From positions 83,535-147,534 of the forward strand of contig JANSLP010000058.1 in the NCBI GenBank assembly GCA_029298735.1: a stretch of 64,000 nucleotides of DNA. The letters run 5' to 3'. Origin of the DNA: Ophiostoma sp. CBS 140.51 (lineage: Eukaryota; Ascomycota; Sordariomycetes; Ophiostomatales; Ophiostomataceae). The notes beneath the pieces are model-generated. The model was not told the DNA's origin. It did not search any database and was given only the letters and a program-made list of their open reading frames with translations. Shown piece after piece: positions 1 to 12,207 of the stretch; the stretch's first letter is position 1, and the number at the start of each line of letters is the position of its first letter. A program made the translations under genes and the position numbers.

Positions 1-249
1 AAACTGAATGCGGCCCTCGCTGAAGTCCTCAATGAGCTCGTCGAGCTCGCCGGAGCCGGTGCCGTCGACCTTGAGCACGCTCTCCTTGTTGCCTGAGTCC
101 TGGAAGGCATTAGCGAGCGGCGCCTGGACAGAGAAGAGCGCCCAGCGAACGTCGGTGAGCGAGCTGGAAGTCGAATTGGCGGCCTTGATGACGGATTCGT
201 AGCTGCTCCGGATGGAGGGCCCGTTGATGGAAAGGTTGAGCGAGGTCAT
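1..249 (-). CDS. ABP1: Abp1/drebrin-like actin-binding protein, N-terminal part (runs off the window)
   Basis: The reverse strand from the ATG at 249-247 is open to base 1 and encodes 83 residues beginning MTSLNLSINGPSI. It contains WALFSVQAPLANAF, KESVLKVDGTGSGEL and a DFSEGRIQF end, which is the start of an ADF-H (cofilin-like) domain as found in fungal Abp1. Abp1 proteins bind F-actin at cortical patches and recruit Arp2/3 and endocytic factors through later acidic and SH3 regions, which lie outside this window. The start is supported by a good context (CCGCCATGA) and by the match to the family N-terminus. A long CT-rich stretch on the coding strand (about 370-545) lies upstream, as is common in fungal promoters. 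The identity rests on the ADF-H N-terminus only, so another ADF-H/SH3 family member is possible. Confidence 0.8.
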   Translation of the reverse strand, partial: MTSLNLSINGPSIRSSYESVIKAANSTSSSLTDVRWALFSVQAPLANAFQDSGNKESVLKVDGTGSGELDELIEDFSEGRIQF

Positions 250-3028
250 GGCGGGCGGTTTGTCGTGGAGAGGTAGGAGGGAGGATGGTTTATGGGTGGT
301 TGTTTGTTGCTCGACGCTCGCAGGGAACGAGTAACAAAAGTGACGAATAGTCGATCCGCTTCACCAGAAGTCGTGAGGGATGGAAAAGGGAAAGGGAGAG
401 GAAGTTTGAGGGAGAGAGGAAGGGAAGAGAAGTGTCGGACGAAGCACCAGAAGATGGAAGAAGTCCAGGAATACAGGAACAGGCAGAAGATGAAGGGACA
501 GGAGAGTGAGAGAGTGAGAGGGGAAAACAAGGTAAAGAACGTTGAGAAGGGGGGGTGGGAGGCTGGGGTGAGGTACGGAGTAAGCTAAAAGGGGGGGAAC
601 ACAGCAAAATGGCGCCCGAAACAGGTGGAAAGCAAGCTAGAGCAACACCAAGAGGGCAGCAAAGGGCGAGGGGGGAACAGGCTGCGGCGAGAGCTGATCG
701 ATATGACAGCACGAAGATTCCAGCTGAAAGTGAAGCGTCACGAACAATTGTCTCTTTGGGGAATGCAAGATGCAGTCTGGGAGACAAATCCTACGAGCTC
801 GTCTGGGAAAGAGCTTGTTCATGCTTTCTTTTTCTGATGTTCTAGCTGTTACGATGGAAGGTGCGAACGAAGCAATCGGACCACGGGGAGGACACACACA
901 ACCACACAATGGCAATGGGCATAGACGGGAGGGGCGGGCCCTACGTACTGAGTATGGAGTGCTCTTTCCTGTTCTCAAAGACTGTTACGATGCCCCGTGG
1001 TAGCTCCTGTTGGTTTTGCTACAGAGAATTGAGCACAAAGGAAAGAGGCAGACTACAGAAGAGTGGTCTTTCTGTCTCTTTTTTCAGAGGCTGTGCTCTT
1101 TGCTTTGGTGGGGCAGCGAAAGCGATCTAGTGGGCATTGGGATGGAAAGGAGGGAAGGAGCGTTAGAACAGAGTGGAAAAGGCGGGGCTCTTGCCACGCA
1201 AGACGAAACTGGCTGGGCTCAACTGGGCTGGGGTGCAAGCTTGCATGGTGGCCAACTACGTCAAGGTAGCGGAATACGGAAGGGGCAACGAGGCAACCAC
1301 CAAAAGACAGTACCCATTAATAATTTAATCCGGCAGCCTGGCGAGGGACGAAAGTCGATGTCGGCGGCTGGGAAAGGAGCGCCTACTTTTAGTATGACGG
1401 AGAGCCAACAACGCCCAACTACAATCAATTGGCATAGAGAAGCGCCGCAGCGCCGCTTGAAGAGGCGAGACCGGCGCGCAAGAGTCAGCCCAACATGTTC
1501 ACTTTGACGGCGTTTCGCTTTTTGCCGTTTGCCATGTTGGCAGTGCTATATTCTGGCAGTCTGGCAGCGCCCCTTTCATGACAGCGATCAACAAGGTACA
1601 TACAGTGTGGCGCATGCTTCCCGCACTCTCCGCACGGTACATCTCTGCTTCTAACATATCCTTCAATTGCCTCCGGAGGGAGCAAAAGCTGGCACATTCA
1701 GCGCACGATGACGCTATCATCGCCAGTATGCATTTTAGCAGCCTTTCGAGTCATGGAGTCTGGACAGAGCATGCAGGGTAGGGTCAAGTGCCAGTTTCTC
1801 TGCTTCTGCCCTGTAGCGGCTCTCGGCCCTGGGCTCTTTTTGTCTTGGCTCTTTGGCATTTGCCCTTTGGAAACCTTTGCCTCTCGGGCGGTCCGCAACG
1901 CGTTCGGCCTTTTTGGTAGCCTCTTGGCAGTCGAACTTGGTTTGTTGACAACGGTCATTAATCTTTGGATATCAGTGAGATCTTGGTCAGGGTCTGGCCA
2001 GGGACGACAGCCAATATATGATAGACGATATGAGTTTACGACACTTGGACAGACGGAGCAAAGTCGGAGATGCCGGCATTGCTCTGGATAGACGGATAGA
2101 AACAAATCTATTTAGAGAAGGATGGTATTGTCTTCTTTGTTTTTCTTGTCTACGACGTACTCCAATGGCAACAAAGAGGCTGCCCCAAAACAGCCGGCGT
2201 TCACGAGCGAATGGGAAATCTACGAGGTAATGAAAGGAGGATCCGTCCATCTCACTGTCTGTTTTATGGATAATAGCCGGTAGACAGTAAACATAACATT
2301 CGAGGCACAGCGAAAGGCATGACTCTACGGTGGCAGTATTTCTTCTGGCGATGTCTGTTGATTGCTAGATACGATTTTTGTTTTGTAAATACAGTCTTTT
2401 CGTCTTTTTGTTGGGTGGACAGTAGAAAAGCGTTGCACGCAAGGGGAAGAACAAAGAGTGCTTGAAACACGCAAACGGCAAAAACCGAGGGAAAAGGCTT
2501 GGCAAAAAAGGGGAAAGAAGGGCGTGTAGAGATCCTTTGGCAGCGACAAGAGCAAGAGCAATGAACCATGATGATCGATGATCATTAGAGATGGTGACTA
2601 GGAGGTAACACAAAAGAGACGACGTTAGAAACTGGCAAAGATACATAGGAAAATAGAAAGGGTAACCCCCAGTAAAAGGCAAGAAATAGATATTATTAGG
2701 GAGAATCCAGCACAGGAAGAGGAAAATAAGAAAAAGAAACACCGCGTTCCGTCTGTCGCCCGTCCGCTGTCAACCGTCCACCCTCATCACTCCGTCATCA
2801 GCCGTGTGAGCTCCTTCTCTTCATCGTTGTCGTCGGCGCCGGCTATCATATCTTTGCTTTAAGATTGGTCGAGAGGCGACACCACGACGCACGATAAGGG
2901 ATGGTCGAGCTCGAGAGCAGATCTGTCGCATCGTCGCTTTTGGGTCGCGTTTTCCCGCGTCGGTAACGTAAATCACAGCGGGCTGTTGTGTCCGTCGTTC
3001 AATATCGCTCGCTTCTTCGCTTCTTCGC
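250..3028. other. Intergenic, no gene seen
   Basis: About 2.8 kb between the Abp1-like start and the end of the CYSTM gene. The first 300 bases are purine-rich on the + strand, so CT-rich for the leftward gene, and probably form its promoter and leader. Open frames of 60-165 codons occur on both strands but are low-complexity, have no recognisable domain and no splice-consistent extension. I call no gene here. Confidence 0.6.
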
Positions 3029-3456
3029 TTAACACAGCTGGCAGCAGTCGAGACAGCAGTCCATGGACTCGTCGCAAATGCAGCAGCACAGCGCGGCACC
3101 CAAGCAGGCCTTGAGGCAGCCGTCACCACCGCCCTGCTTCTGGGGCGGCGGCGCCTGCTGGTACTGCATGCCGCCCTGGGGCGGGTAGTAGCCTTGTGGT
3201 TGACCGCCGTAGGCCTATTATCATACGGGTTAGCTATTGTTATCATTCAAGTCTGCGTCGCAAAGTGGTTGACACCCAAAGCGGTCGCATCGTGCGATAA
3301 TCGCCAGAAGGTTGAATCTCCCTGGTGAGAAATACGAGAAGGATGCGAGGCGCAAGACAGCCTTACCTGTTGAGGGTATTGGGGGTAGCCCTGCTGAGGC
3401 GGCGGGCCGCCGTAGTGCTGGGGAGGGCCCTGGTTGTAGTATCCCTGGTTGGACAT
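3029..3456 (-). CDS. CYSTM-family cysteine-rich micro-protein (2 exons)
   Basis: Two exons, 3456-3367 and 3214-3029, joined in phase 0 by a 152-nt intron (donor GTAAGG, branch GCTAAC, acceptor AATAG), give 91 residues. The first two thirds are Pro/Gln/Gly/Tyr-rich (PPQHYGGPPP, YPQYPQQ, YYPPQGG). The last 30 residues are a Cys-rich hydrophobic tail with CLKACLG, LCCCIC and DCCLDCCQLC. That layout (PQGY-rich arm plus C-terminal Cys patch) is the CYSTM family: small tail-anchored membrane proteins widespread in eukaryotes and linked to stress tolerance, with no enzymatic activity known. The ATG is preceded by a strongly purine/pyrimidine-skewed promoter. The exon join rebuilds the continuous PQ-rich arm, which supports the model. 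Confidence 0.85.
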
Positions 3457-6400
3457 TTTGACGGTGTTCGAAGAGAGTGATGCTTTGGGAAAGTATGCGA
3501 TGGTAATGGAGGATGGAGGTCGTCGAGTTTGTTGTGGAAAGGAAAGAAATTTTGTCGCAGGACAAGAGAAAAAAAGAGGAGACGGGGAAGGGAAAGAAAG
3601 AAGGAAGGAAGGAAGGGGGGCGGATTGGTTTTACTTCTCGAGGCCAGGGCAGTCGGGTATTATGACAACCCAGGTCTGGTGTTGTCTCTAGTGTGCTACA
3701 CTACAGTAAAATAAGGGAAGAGGCCACCCAGCAGCGGCAGGGAGAGGAGACAAATAAAGGGAAGAATGGGGAAGGCGGGATGGAGACAAAAGAAGGGACG
3801 AGAAGGTGTGTGGCGTCGCTTTTCATGGGACGGTCTACAGCTGTTGCTGCAGGAGGAAGGAGCGTCCAGTTCGTACAAAGTAGTTTCCACAGGCTCAGGC
3901 GGTGTTGTTTGAGGGGGTTCTTGCCTCTTTCGTTTGGGTACTTTGCATAGTCTGGATAGTTTCGATGTTGGTCGCCGCCTCGGTATCGTTCTTCACTCCT
4001 TCCATTCTGACCATTTCCGCAGATCTTTTCTTTTTTCCACTATAAAACCTCCTCTAAATCTCTTTTACAACGGGCCTAAACAGTGGAACACCTTGTCAAG
4101 CCAGGACAAAAATAAACAGCATAAAGGGGAAAGGCCGAGTGACGATCGCAAGAGAACAAAAAGCCATCAATGGCAAAAAACTAACAAGAGAAAAATGATC
4201 GCAAGCTACTGGATACATCGCCGTATCGCCCTGTGAGGGTGCCAGCAACAGGATTTCGGGACGTGCTCGATCGGTACCTTCATCGTTTGGTGGACACCAC
4301 TGGCGCTGGCACTTAGTGTTAGTGAGCCAGTGGCCTGGCGCTGGTCCTGGCCTAGCGCTCCTTTCTTGCTGGTTCTTGCGTTGTCTGCCGCCGGAGCAAG
4401 CGTCGTTGCGTCGTCAGTGCTTGCTGTTTTACGACGCTATGGGGCGGCTTCCCTGCTGGCGCCGGTGCGTTAGTGCCGTATTTTTTGTGGAGAGGAAAAG
4501 AACTCGGAGGTTTGACTGTGTGTGTTACGTGTAAATACAGGGAGCGGCACAGCTCGATCGGACTGGCAGTGCATGAGGCAAGAACGACCCGATCTGACAA
4601 GTTGGAGTTCTTTCCATGTGATTCAGGGGCACTGAGAGAGTATACATCCTGTAGTTTGCCGCAAATAGCCTTCGTATTGCCTCTAATTTTACAGTTTGGC
4701 AAAACTCAGTATCGTCAATCTTATGCTTGTTGTTTACAGCCTTTGGGACACCGCCTGACAATGTGGTCCAGCCACACAAGACACGAATCACTGAAAGGTC
4801 ACCCGGCACCCCTAACATGCATCGTGCCAAGATCGGGCTAACCGCTTTACGTGGGCCTTTTCTAGCTGCACTGCGACCTTCACTGCGACTTTCAGACGGA
4901 CAACCTGCAACCCAACGACGACTCTCCTGTCTCTCTCCACCTGATGTTCTCAATGTTTCTAACATAGGGCATCCGCCAGGCCACGTTGGGTCAAGCGCCA
5001 TGCTTATTGCGACGCGCACGCCGAAAAGAGGGAGCTGGATTTTAAGCATCTTGAAATAAACTTATGCCAAAACGGAGGGAGAAAGACAACGAGAAGAGGG
5101 CAATGGAAAAAAGAGATAATGAGAAAAGTTGACGCTGACTTTCTTGGGCTGCATCTGCGCCGTCATCTGCTGATGGAGACGGTTGGGGAACACGACCTTG
5201 GCTGCAGATGCGATGAACGTGCGCTTGGCTTGGCCCTGGCCCGGATTTTTGCTGGCTTTTGCTGGGCTGCTGGTTGCTGATTTTGATTTGTTTTTCCCGG
5301 GCGCTTGATCTGACGCATCTCGAGTTTCCGATTCTCCCAGGGCAGAGCGTGCGACAGGACCCTGTGTTTTCCTTTGACATTGGGCGCAAACAAGGAGGCA
5401 CGGCTCTCCCGAGCCTCCCGTCCTTTAAAACTCTATTTTACAGGTCGCTCGCCAGACCGCACACCTATATTGTCTTCCTATGTCTATGTCACTTCCATCT
5501 TCCCTTTATGAGGCCGCCAGTAATGGCAAAGGGGCAGAGGAAACAACAACAGGCGAGCCATAACAAAACGAAACGAAACGAAACACAATAGCAACTCCGA
5601 CGGAAAGCAACAAAAATGGGACGGGAGAGCTACGCCGCATGTCTAGACGCTTCTTTTGACAACATGACAACAAGAGATACACAATCAGCGGCACAGCAAA
5701 ATAAGAACCGCCAACACACAATATGCAAAGGATCTGAACGAATCGTATGGACATCTCCGAATAAATGAAGAAAGACGTCGATGGGGAACAATATTTCTAC
5801 CGCCGAGCATCCAGGGGCCGTTTTGCCAAGCATCCTGTTGTTTGCGCTACGCAGCGGCATCATCCGTTTGTCCACACCCGATCGCCATGCCCTGTCTTCT
5901 GCTGCGTGTGAGTGTGTCTGTCATCCAACTTGTGGCAATGCTGAATGACGACTCATCTGTGGCTGCCTTCCTTAATTGCATCATGGGTTGCGGCAACGAA
6001 TCGTTAATTGTCGATGAGTGCGCCACAGGTTGCACACAGCCCCTGGTTTCTTCAACAGATGAGCCAATACGGTGTATTTGGGAACTAACCATGCTCGCCA
6101 TGCTTCCATGACTTTTTCCAGAAGCAGATTCTTGGCAACATGTCGTCCCCAATTGTCTCCAGTGCGGCTTTGTAAATAGTGTGTGAAGGAAGCATGGCAG
6201 ACAGGCAGACTGTGGATTCAGAAGCGCCGGTTTGCCGTGACGGAACCTACGGACTTTTAAACCGTTCCGCTCCCCGTATGCAATAATCATACCCCGTATT
6301 CCATACTCCGGGTTGTGCAAAATGAATTACAAACCTGCCGGCACCTCTATGGAGGAGCAGCAAATAAAAGATGGAGAATATAAGGATTTGAAGTGAAATA

Positions 6401-6528
6401 TTGTTCCAAAGAAACAAGAAAGAAAAAAGAAGATAGAAAAGAGAGAAAAGTCAAGACTTATTTGACACCAAATTAAAATGCTTAAAAATTAAAAGCAGGA
6501 AAAGACAAAAAAACAGTAGCTGAAAAGC
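3457..6528. other. Intergenic, no gene seen
   Basis: About 3 kb between the CYSTM start and the tRNA. Bases 3530-3800 are purine-rich on + (the CT-rich promoter of the leftward CYSTM gene). A short AAACG microsatellite lies at 5566-5584. Longer open frames (4525-5049 minus, 5847-6320 minus) show no known motif and their composition does not resemble the neighbouring genes. Bases 6340-6520 are A-rich on + and include the tRNA terminator. Confidence 0.6.
6507..6513 (-). terminator. Pol III terminator of tRNA-Glu
   Basis: A run of seven T on the reverse strand lies 16 nt after the end of the tRNA. A weaker TTTT at 6526-6523 lies immediately after it. Both fit RNA polymerase III termination. Confidence 0.7.
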
Positions 6529-6599
6529 TCCGATACGGGGAATCGAACCCCGAGCTCGACGGTGAGAGCGTCGGATGTTGACCATTACACCATATCGGA
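6529..6599 (-). tRNA. tRNA-Glu (anticodon CTC)
   Basis: The reverse strand folds as a complete cloverleaf of 71 nt without an intron. The acceptor stem is TCCGATA with TATCGGA (7 bp). The anticodon stem is CGACG with CGTCG around the loop CTCTCAC, which places CTC at positions 34-36. The T arm is CGGGG-TTCGATT-CCCCG. The TCCGAT start is characteristic of fungal tRNA-Glu. It decodes GAG. Confidence 0.95.
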
Positions 6600-7307
6600 T
6601 GTGATTGGATTACAATGTAAGTGTTTGCATTAGCCTACTACAAGAAGGGAAGCAGCAATGAGCGTTTTACAAGGTAGATCAGATTAGGTTGCAGGTCGCA
6701 CCTTCCTGGTTCCTCTTTGTTCGCCATTTTGGCCTTTGCAGGTGCAAAACGCAGAAACAGCCCCTGCCCAAATGACGCAAGGCGCAGCTCCGCCAATAAG
6801 ACGGCTTTGTTCGCCTCCTGCCGCTTCAGTGGGCGGCTTTTGCACTTTACCCCCTCTCCCTCGCTCTCGGCGCCGTTGCCAGCCGCAGGGCAGTCGCTCA
6901 TTCTTGCCTATTATCACTAAAGTTTTGCTCCTTCCAGCGGCTGTCCAGCGGCTGACGTGCTAATTCGCAGCACCTTCTGCCGACTTTATCAGATTTTTCG
7001 GCACCACTTTTTTTTTCTTTTCTTTTCCTTCGCCTGCCACCAAGCACCACCACCACAGCCGTACATCGGAGCGCGAATTCAGATATGTCAGCGGGAGGTC
7101 ATACAAACTAGGACGACGACACAATCCGAAACCACGAACAAACGACACAATCAGCGAGCATTGTTTTGTAATCGACTCTGATTTCGATTTTCTTTTCTTC
7201 GACGACATCACCACTCTCGATTGACTTCGAGATCAAATCGCATCGATTTCGACAAACCAATCCAAACCCCCTCTACCTCCACATACACCCCACCTCGCAC
7301 CCTCACA
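6600..7307. promoter_or_regulatory. Upstream region of the glutaredoxin gene
   Basis: About 700 bases between the tRNA and the glutaredoxin start. Bases 7006-7035 are a T/C-rich tract and the final 100 bases are CA/CT-rich, typical of a fungal core promoter and leader. No gene or clear protein-binding site was recognised. Confidence 0.4.
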
Positions 7308-8140
7308 ATGTCGACCATCCAGGAAATCAAGTCCGTCGACGAGTGGGACGCCCACCTGCGCGCCCTCGACCCGTCGACTCTTCTTGTTGCCTCGTTCCAT
7401 GCGCCTTGGGCTGCTCCCTGCGCCCAGATGGCCACCGTCCTGCAGGCTCTGGCCGACGAGTACCCTTCGACCCCGAAGCCCCCGACGACTTCGTGGGTCT
7501 CCCTCAACGCCGAGGACCTGAGCGACGTCAGCGAGCAATACGACGTTACCGCTGTCCCCTTCCTCGTTCTTCTGCGTAACGGTCAGGTTCTGGAGACAGT
7601 CAGCGGCAGCAGCGCTCTCAAGGTGCGCGCCGCCATTGAGCAGCACGCCAAGGCTGGCGCCGCCGCAGCAGCAACCGGTGGCCAGGAACAGTCGTCCGCT
7701 GAGCCAATAGCTCCCATTGCCGCTGCCGCCCCGGACCCGGCACAGCAGAAGGAGGAGTTGTTTAAGCGGCTGGGTGACTTGGTCAAGGCGGCGCCCGTGA
7801 TGCTCTTCATGAAGGGCACTCCCGGCGAGCCGCAGTGCGGCTTCTCGCGCCAGCTGGTGGCCATTCTGCGCGAGCACGGCGTCAAGTACGGTTTCTTCAA
7901 CATTCTGGCCGACGACGAGGTGCGCCAGGGCCTCAAGGAGTTTGCCGACTGGCCGACGTACCCGCAGCTGTGGATGCGCGGCGAGCTCGTTGGTGGGCTG
8001 GATATTGTAGGTCTCCTCTCTTTACTGAACTTTTGTTTTCAAATACATGCTAATCCCTCCTCCAGATCAAGGAAGAGCTCGAGAGCGACAAGGACTTCTT
8101 CACCGAATTCAGCGTCAAGCCGAGCGCCACGGCCGCATGA
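7308..8140 (+). CDS. GRX4: Monothiol glutaredoxin of the Grx3/Grx4 type (Trx-Grx fusion)
   Basis: Exons 7308-8006 and 8066-8140, joined in phase 0 (donor GTAGGT, branch GCTAATC, acceptor CCAG, 59-nt intron), encode 257 residues. Residues 1-115 are a thioredoxin-like domain whose active site is degenerate (FHAPWAAPC, one Cys at 38). An Ala/Gln-rich linker follows. Residues 150-257 are a glutaredoxin domain with KGTPGEPQCGFS (Cys177), WPTYPQLWMRGELVGGLDI and IKEELES. CGFS glutaredoxins of this layout bind a bridging [2Fe-2S] cluster with glutathione and report iron status to regulators in cytosol and nucleus. The ATG at 7308 (TCACAATGTCG) is preferred over the in-frame ATG at 7221 because it begins at the Trx domain and the extension has no similarity to the family. 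The intron just before the last 24 codons splits the conserved GLDI-IKEL motif. Confidence 0.93.
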
Positions 8141-8431
8141 GCGACGACAACGAGACCGAACGAAACAAAAATGGAAGCACCGCCAGCTCAATAGGAATAA
8201 AAGAAAAGGGGAGGACAGGTGTGCACAATGGAGTTATTATCATGCCGTCATGGTTTTTTCGTCCTCGACACTCGTCCTATGACACGTTATAGGTGAGAAG
8301 CCGAGACGAATTATGGGATATGGGATCATTATTTGTGTTTTTATTTTTATTTAGCAAGAGTCTGTATTTGATGTTACTTTTTATTTTCATTAATGTTACA
8401 TGGTTTTGCGTTTTACCTAGCCTTTCCCCTA

Positions 8432-10787
8432 TTATTTGCCTGACCATATACTGTCTTTAGGCGCTGCACCCAGCTCCAGCTCGGCAGCGCTCGCCTCGCA
8501 CAGCGCCCGGTTCGCCGCCGGGATCTCCATGTTTCGGAGGACATCTGTCCGTGACAATAGCAGCATACCCATGCCGCCGTCACCGTGCCATATCATGTGG
8601 CAATGGAACTTCCACACACCCGGGTTGTCCACCACCATGCGCACCATGGTCCACCCGAACCCTTCGGCCGACACCACGTCGCGCCGTACGGGGTTAGCAA
8701 TGGTGCTCGCGTTCTTTGGATCCAACAGACCCTTGCCTTCAGGCTTCAGGCCTAATGTAGCATAACCCGGGAAGTAGCCGTGCCCAGACCCTAATACAAA
8801 CATCTGATGCCCGTGCAAGTGCAGCGGGTGGCTGCCCTCATCGAAGTTTTGGATGATAAGGTCAATGACTTTGATATCCTTGTGCGCCAGAACAAGCTCA
8901 GAGGACGGGCTAAATGCCGACAGCGTGCCGACGCCGTCTGCACCGATGTATGAAGCATTTCCTTCGTGCAGGCCGTCTACAGTACGGTACAGCGCAGGTG
9001 ACAGTATGTTCGGCCGGTACGATGACTCGTTGAGGTAGCCCCGCTGTAGCTGGTGACCGTGGATCTCGAGGTTGAGACGGAAGTAGTAAGAATGGTCAGC
9101 GTATTCGGGAGCTGCCACGGCCGGCACTGGTTGGTAGACACTGGCAGGCTGACGTGTGTTCATGTCCTGGCACACGACAATGTATGCGCCGCTATCGCCG
9201 TCCGTCGTCGGAATGCGTTCTGGGTCTAGCTGCTGGTGTTGGTGGTGCTTATCGCCGGTGTCCGTGTACCGCACAATGGCTGCTGCCGTCGGGTTGTCTT
9301 TGCCCGCCAATGTGTACTCGGCGAAACAGTGTGTGGCGATGCGGGCACGCAGCCAAAAGGCACGGTCTGGCGTGCTCGTCTCATTGGCGGTCAGGACCAC
9401 GCTGTACCGTTGGCCCGGTGCAATCAAAAGTGTCTTTTCGAGCACGGGAGCGACATCGACGCCGTCGATTTCGGTGACTGGCAAGCTCAGATGGCGATCG
9501 AGGCTGACCTCGAACCATGCGAAACCGCCAATGTTGATGAACCGCAGGCGATGGCTGGCACCCGCCTCAAGATCGAGTGAGGGTATACGAGCACCCGTCG
9601 TGTTGTCGCAGCGCCGGTCTGGGTAAGAGTCGCAGTCGACCACACTGGCACCATTGATGAGGGCACCATTTGGCAGTGGGGATGACTCGCTGCCTGGCGA
9701 GAGAGCTTCCTTCAAAAGCCCACTCGATAGGTCGTGGTACCAGTCTTGCACGAGAACCACTCGGTCGGTATCATATGGTAGCAGCTGATTTTTCTTCTCA
9801 TCACGCGAGTGGATGACTATGGGTCCGATTAAGCCGTCAAGGGCTTCGGCCCCTTGGTGGCCATGGTAGAAGTCTAGCTGTCAGCTTGGGCTGTATTTTA
9901 TCATTGTCCCATGTGCTTGCCAACTTACAGGTTCCAGACTGCCCTTTGACGGTAAACTCGTAGCGGAACGAGCGTCCAGGTGCGATCGGACATTGTGTTG
10001 CGCCAGGTGTGCCGTCCATGTGGTTCGTGCCGTTCTGGAACAGGCCGTGCCAGTGGATGGCTGTGGCATTGACAGCCTTGTTCTCCACGTTTACCACGAT
10101 CGTGTCGCCCTCGTTACAGCGGATCATCTCACCGGGAAACTGGCCGTTGATAGTGATCATCGTCCGAAATACGCCGTCTGGATTGGCTTCGATGTTCTGC
10201 ACCACCCAGCTGAACTCGCGCACTGTCGGCGGCGCATTAAAGTCCCAGTTCCGGTCCAGGATGTAGTCGGACTCGGGACGGCGAAATGAGGGCATCTCCG
10301 TTTCTTGGCTGGCGGGCGTTGTAGTTGCAACTGCCGGTGCTGTTGTCGTTGTTATAACCTCGGGCACAGGAGCTGCTGAAGTCACCACTGCTTTGTCCGC
10401 CTGTTCTGACCGGACTGCTGTGTCGTCGAAAAAGGCAATCTTAACGAGAAAGAGAAGCGACAGCATGCTCGCCAAGACTGCAAAGAAGAAGAGGCATGAG
10501 CGCCACCAAACTTCTCGTCGTGGCCGTGGCCGCACTTCACCCAAGTCGCCATACTCTTTGAGGGGTATATCGCTGGCGTTGTCGTTGTCGTCGTCATATC
10601 TGCTGTCTTCGCCTAGCAACCGTTCACTTTGCTGTGCCGTCAGACTTTCGCCGTGTAGATTTGCCGTCGTTCCCGTCGAGGAATCGCTATGTCCATCACT
10701 CAGGCTGCCACCAACAAGACTGCCGTCATGTCTCAGGCCATCATCCGTGTAGTACTGCCGCCCCGACAGATCTGCTCCGTGCGCCAT
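8432..10787 (-). CDS. Membrane-anchored multicopper oxidase (laccase/Fet3-like)
   Basis: Exons 10787-9929 and 9873-8432 (55-nt intron, donor GTAAGT, branch GCTGAC, acceptor CTAG) encode 766 residues. Residues 1-94 are polar and acidic, 95-120 form one membrane helix (CLFFFAVLASMLSLLFLV), and then comes a Thr/Pro-rich stalk, so the topology is probably type II with an outside catalytic domain. Copper sites are complete: IHWHG (245-248), SGTYFYHGHQG across the splice, HPLHLHGHQM, and the FHCHMIWH segment near the C-terminus. Multicopper oxidases oxidise phenols or Fe2+ and reduce O2 to water. Secreted laccases have a cleaved signal peptide and yeast Fet3 has a C-terminal anchor, so the N-terminal anchor is uncommon. 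No FTR1-type permease is adjacent, so an iron-uptake role is not supported by context. The substrate remains open. Confidence 0.88.
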
Positions 10788-12207
10788 CGAAATGTTGTCT
10801 TCAGTTCGTCATTTGTAGAGGGTGGTCGAAGTGTTATGCCTCGGGACTCAAGTTGGCATATGGTCCAGCAAAATCAAACAGTCATCTTCATTCTGTCATG
10901 CAAGAAGCAGAAAAGAACAAAAGATAAAAGTTAGAACAACAAAAAGACATGACGGATCGACCGCGTTGACACGCGCAGGGATCATGCTGGTGTCCATCTT
11001 GATGGATTTCAAAGGGCCCGCAGTCGTCAACCGCCATTGTGAAGACAAGTGCGGAGCACGGCGTCCAGTGCTGGTCTGGCACATGGGAGACTTCAATGGG
11101 GTGATGTTAATTGGGTGGATGTGGGTTGTTGGAGAGAGGATAAGCTGCTTTTCAACGTTGATGTGCAGCGCGTGGTGCAATTGCGCAGTTTGATTGGTTG
11201 GATTCATAAAAGCGGGTCTCGATGAAGTGAAATGGGAAAGAGAAGCCAGAACAGGGTTCGACGAGGAAGGAAACCACCCACAGTACGGAGTGCATTTACT
11301 TGCAATTCGCGACTGCTTTGCACATGGAAATAACGGTATGTCGCTCCTTCTGTTTTGAGATGACTTGTATGCCTGCACCTGCCCTACGAAAAGTGTGGGC
11401 AAGGCGCCTTCCACAACTGTGGCACGCGAGCAACGTGCCTTCCACAAATACCAGTCTTTCCCGATTGGGTAATTCGTTCTTTTCTTGCACGACTCATGGC
11501 TTCCTCGTCAAGGCTTCCAGAAAGACAGACATACACTTCTCCTTTTCATTGTTTTAACCGCAACTCTGTTTTGATTCCTAACTCCTTTTCAATCATCTTC
11601 TCAAACTTCGTCTTGAACTCTTACATTTCCTCCGCAACAACAAACACGAATGCACAACTCTAAATTGCACATGATCGGACCCTTGAAAATTTCGGCTAAA
11701 AATGACATTCTCACTCCAGACGCGCGCTGTACCAAACAACGGTCAGTTTTTGTTTCTTACATTTTTGTCTTTGCAATTGAAACGTTTGCAGCCATAAGAT
11801 CCAAGAGTTTGTTCTGTGACTCTTGCTGACAATAAGCTGTGCACCTGTGGCTCTATCTTCAGCCTCATCTCATCTATTCTAGAGTTTCCAATTCTGGCGG
11901 CTTGGCACTCACTCTCCCCACGGATCGCTCTGCCTCCAGACCATTTTCTTCATATCATGGGGATCCTATGAGATCTTACATCGGCGGCTGGAGGCGTTTT
12001 ATGAAACAGGCGAAACAAACGCATCCGACTGCAAGTGAAATCCTGTCGTTAACAGGCCAGATCACTATGATGCTGGTCGACCTTCTATTCTTGGGAGGGC
12101 GATCGATCACGCTGAGATGAAGCCTCGTGACCGACTAGCCTCAAGGGCTTCATCCAAACGCGTCAGAATGCAATAAAAGGACCGGCGGCTCAGCGGACGA
12201 GGCTCGG
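10788..12207. other. Intergenic, no gene seen
   Basis: Upstream region of the leftward multicopper oxidase. Short open frames on both strands (for example 10896-11447 minus and 11839-12120 plus) have no domain and no plausible splicing. CT-rich patches at 11500-11640 are the only notable composition change. Confidence 0.5.

Noticed and set aside
1698..2105. 135-codon minus-strand frame
   Set aside because: No recognisable family, and the opposite strand is open over the same span.
4525..5049. 174-codon minus-strand frame
   Set aside because: No motif, random composition, no splice-consistent neighbours, and a competing + frame of similar quality.
7221..7307. In-frame upstream start for the glutaredoxin
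   Set aside because: The added 29 residues look like a CA-rich leader; the ATG at 7308 starts directly at the thioredoxin domain.
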